A stretch of DNA of 5,930 bases from Flavipsychrobacter stenotrophus (GTDB lineage Bacteria > Bacteroidota > Bacteroidia > Chitinophagales > Chitinophagaceae). The notes beneath the pieces are model-generated. The model ran no database searches and was not told the DNA's origin. It was given only the letters and a program-made list of their open reading frames with translations. The stretch spans positions 1-5,930 of the forward strand of contig CANCOG010000329.1 of NCBI GenBank assembly GCA_947379685.1. The letters are read 5' to 3'. Numbering within the stretch: the first letter of the stretch is position 1; every line of letters starts with the position of its first letter. Below are positions 5,085 to 5,930 of the stretch, piece by piece. The position numbers and the translations under genes were made by a program.

Positions 5085-5930
5085 ATGAAAAAGTTATTGA
5101 TGCTGATTTTGATGTTTGTTGTCTTCCCTGGCGGAAGCATTTCTGCGCAGGTGATACAAACGATTGCAGGAGGTATGGGAGACGGTGGCCTGGCAACAAA
5201 TGCGGTATTACAACCCGTAGGCGTGGCCGCAGACAGGCGCGGCAATTTATATGTAGTTGACAACGCTGCCAATATGGTGCGAAAGATCAATTCAGCAGGA
5301 GTTATTTCAACTTTCGCCGGCACCGGGAATTCAGGGTACAATAGTGTTGAAGATCATCACCTCGCCATAAATGCACAACTCAACCAACCCAACTTTGTTG
5401 TTTGTGACTCGTTTGGGAACGTATATATATCGGATTATGGCAATGGACGGATCAGGAAAGTTGATACGATGGGAATTATAACCACATTCGTATCAGGGGT
5501 AGTGCCTAATGGAATAGCTATAGATAATGCCGGAAAAATATATTTTTCTCCCAATGGGGCTAACACTATCCGAAAAATAGATATTGCAGGCGGTATCTCC
5601 ACCTTTGCAGGGACATCGGGCAGCGGTTTTGGTGGTGATGGCGGTGCGGCATCGGCCGCGACATTTAATAGTCCGGGATGCCTGGCCTTCGATGCGGCAG
5701 GCAACTTGTATATAGCTGACAGGCAAAATTTCCGTGTCAGGAAGGTGGATACCAATCATGTGGTAACAACCGTGGCAGGAAATGGAAGTGCAGGGTATGC
5801 CGGAGATGGCGGATACGCTACGGCAGCTGTGTTTAACACTATAAATGGACTGGCGTTTGATGCTGGAGGCAATTTATTTATTGCCGATTATTTAAATAAT
5901 GTCGTGAGGAAAGTAAATACATCTGGAGTT
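5085..5930 (+). CDS. Second secreted NHL-repeat protein, tandem paralogue (3' truncated by window edge)
   Basis: The reading frame is open from the ATG at 5085 to the last base (282 codons), so the gene continues beyond the window. Residues 1-21 (MKKLLMLILMFVVFPGGSISA) are a signal peptide with a KK n-region, and Gln22 follows the probable cleavage site. Five NHL units follow: 23-73, 74-131, 132-170, 171-226 and 227-282. They align in order with units 1-5 of the upstream protein: VIQTIAGG..GDGG opens unit 1 in both, unit 2 keeps GNVYISDYG in both, and unit 5 keeps AGDGG.ATAAVFN in both. Unit 3 is only 39 residues, having lost the long loop. The upstream stop is 26 bp away and no terminator or promoter is evident, which suggests an operon. 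By analogy the missing part should hold further NHL units, Ig-like domains and a T9SS sorting domain, but this cannot be seen. Confidence 0.9.
   Translation, partial: MKKLLMLILMFVVFPGGSISAQVIQTIAGGMGDGGLATNAVLQPVGVAADRRGNLYVVDNAANMVRKINSAGVISTFAGTGNSGYNSVEDHHLAINAQLNQPNFVVCDSFGNVYISDYGNGRIRKVDTMGIITTFVSGVVPNGIAIDNAGKIYFSPNGANTIRKIDIAGGISTFAGTSGSGFGGDGGAASAATFNSPGCLAFDAAGNLYIADRQNFRVRKVDTNHVVTTVAGNGSAGYAGDGGYATAAVFNTINGLAFDAGGNLFIADYLNNVVRKVNTSGV
5151..5930 (+). repeat. Five NHL units of the paralogue (array continues past the edge)
   Basis: Units of 51, 58, 39, 56 and 56 residues, each with the D..GN.Y / (I/V)RK core. Units 4 and 5 have the GDGG loop; unit 2 has a DHH-containing loop in its place, as unit 2 of the upstream gene has DDHN; unit 3 has no insert at all. 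Agreement unit-by-unit with the first gene is much closer than agreement between neighbouring units within either gene. Confidence 0.8.

Noticed and set aside
2094..5755. Many minus-strand open frames of 60-106 codons across both NHL genes
   Set aside because: They recur at the same phase against the repeated NHL codons and have no signal, domain or start context; they are shadows of the plus-strand repeats.

Overview
The window reads as part of a Bacteroidota chromosome, most likely a Chitinophagia/Sphingobacteriia-type organism. Three things point that way. A large secreted protein ends in a type A sorting domain of the type IX secretion system (T9SS), which is restricted to this phylum. 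Two signal peptides are each followed directly by Gln (the Bacteroidota 'Q-rule'). Start codons lack clear Shine-Dalgarno sequences and are preceded by A-rich DNA. The genus cannot be fixed from the sequence alone.

Layout, left to right. Positions 1-199 hold the cut-off 3' end of an unidentified plus-strand gene whose frame I could not settle; it is followed by a clear intrinsic terminator at 221-246. A small VOC-fold (glyoxalase/bleomycin-resistance superfamily) protein lies at 313-732 (+). Facing it is a minus-strand lipoprotein (792-1343) with a short coiled-coil segment, a low-complexity Gly/Thr/Asn linker and two glycine-zipper hydrophobic segments. The two converge on one perfect hairpin (731-756) that contains the VOC stop codon. 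A 319-bp divergent intergenic region (1344-1662) separates the lipoprotein from the main locus.

The main locus is a tandem pair of paralogous secreted proteins. The first (1663-5058, 1131 aa) has a signal peptide, twelve extended NHL units of about 56 residues, four Ig-like domains of about 90 residues and a C-terminal T9SS sorting domain. The second starts only 26 bp downstream (5085) and runs off the right edge after five NHL units. Its units match those of the first gene one-to-one, so the pair arose by whole-gene duplication. Both are inferred to be translocated by Sec and then exported or anchored on the cell surface by T9SS, probably from one transcript. Their ligand is unknown.

I see no RNA gene, mobile element, CRISPR array, phage gene or defence system. 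The least ordinary content is the duplicated NHL/Ig/T9SS pair and its internal repeat architecture.
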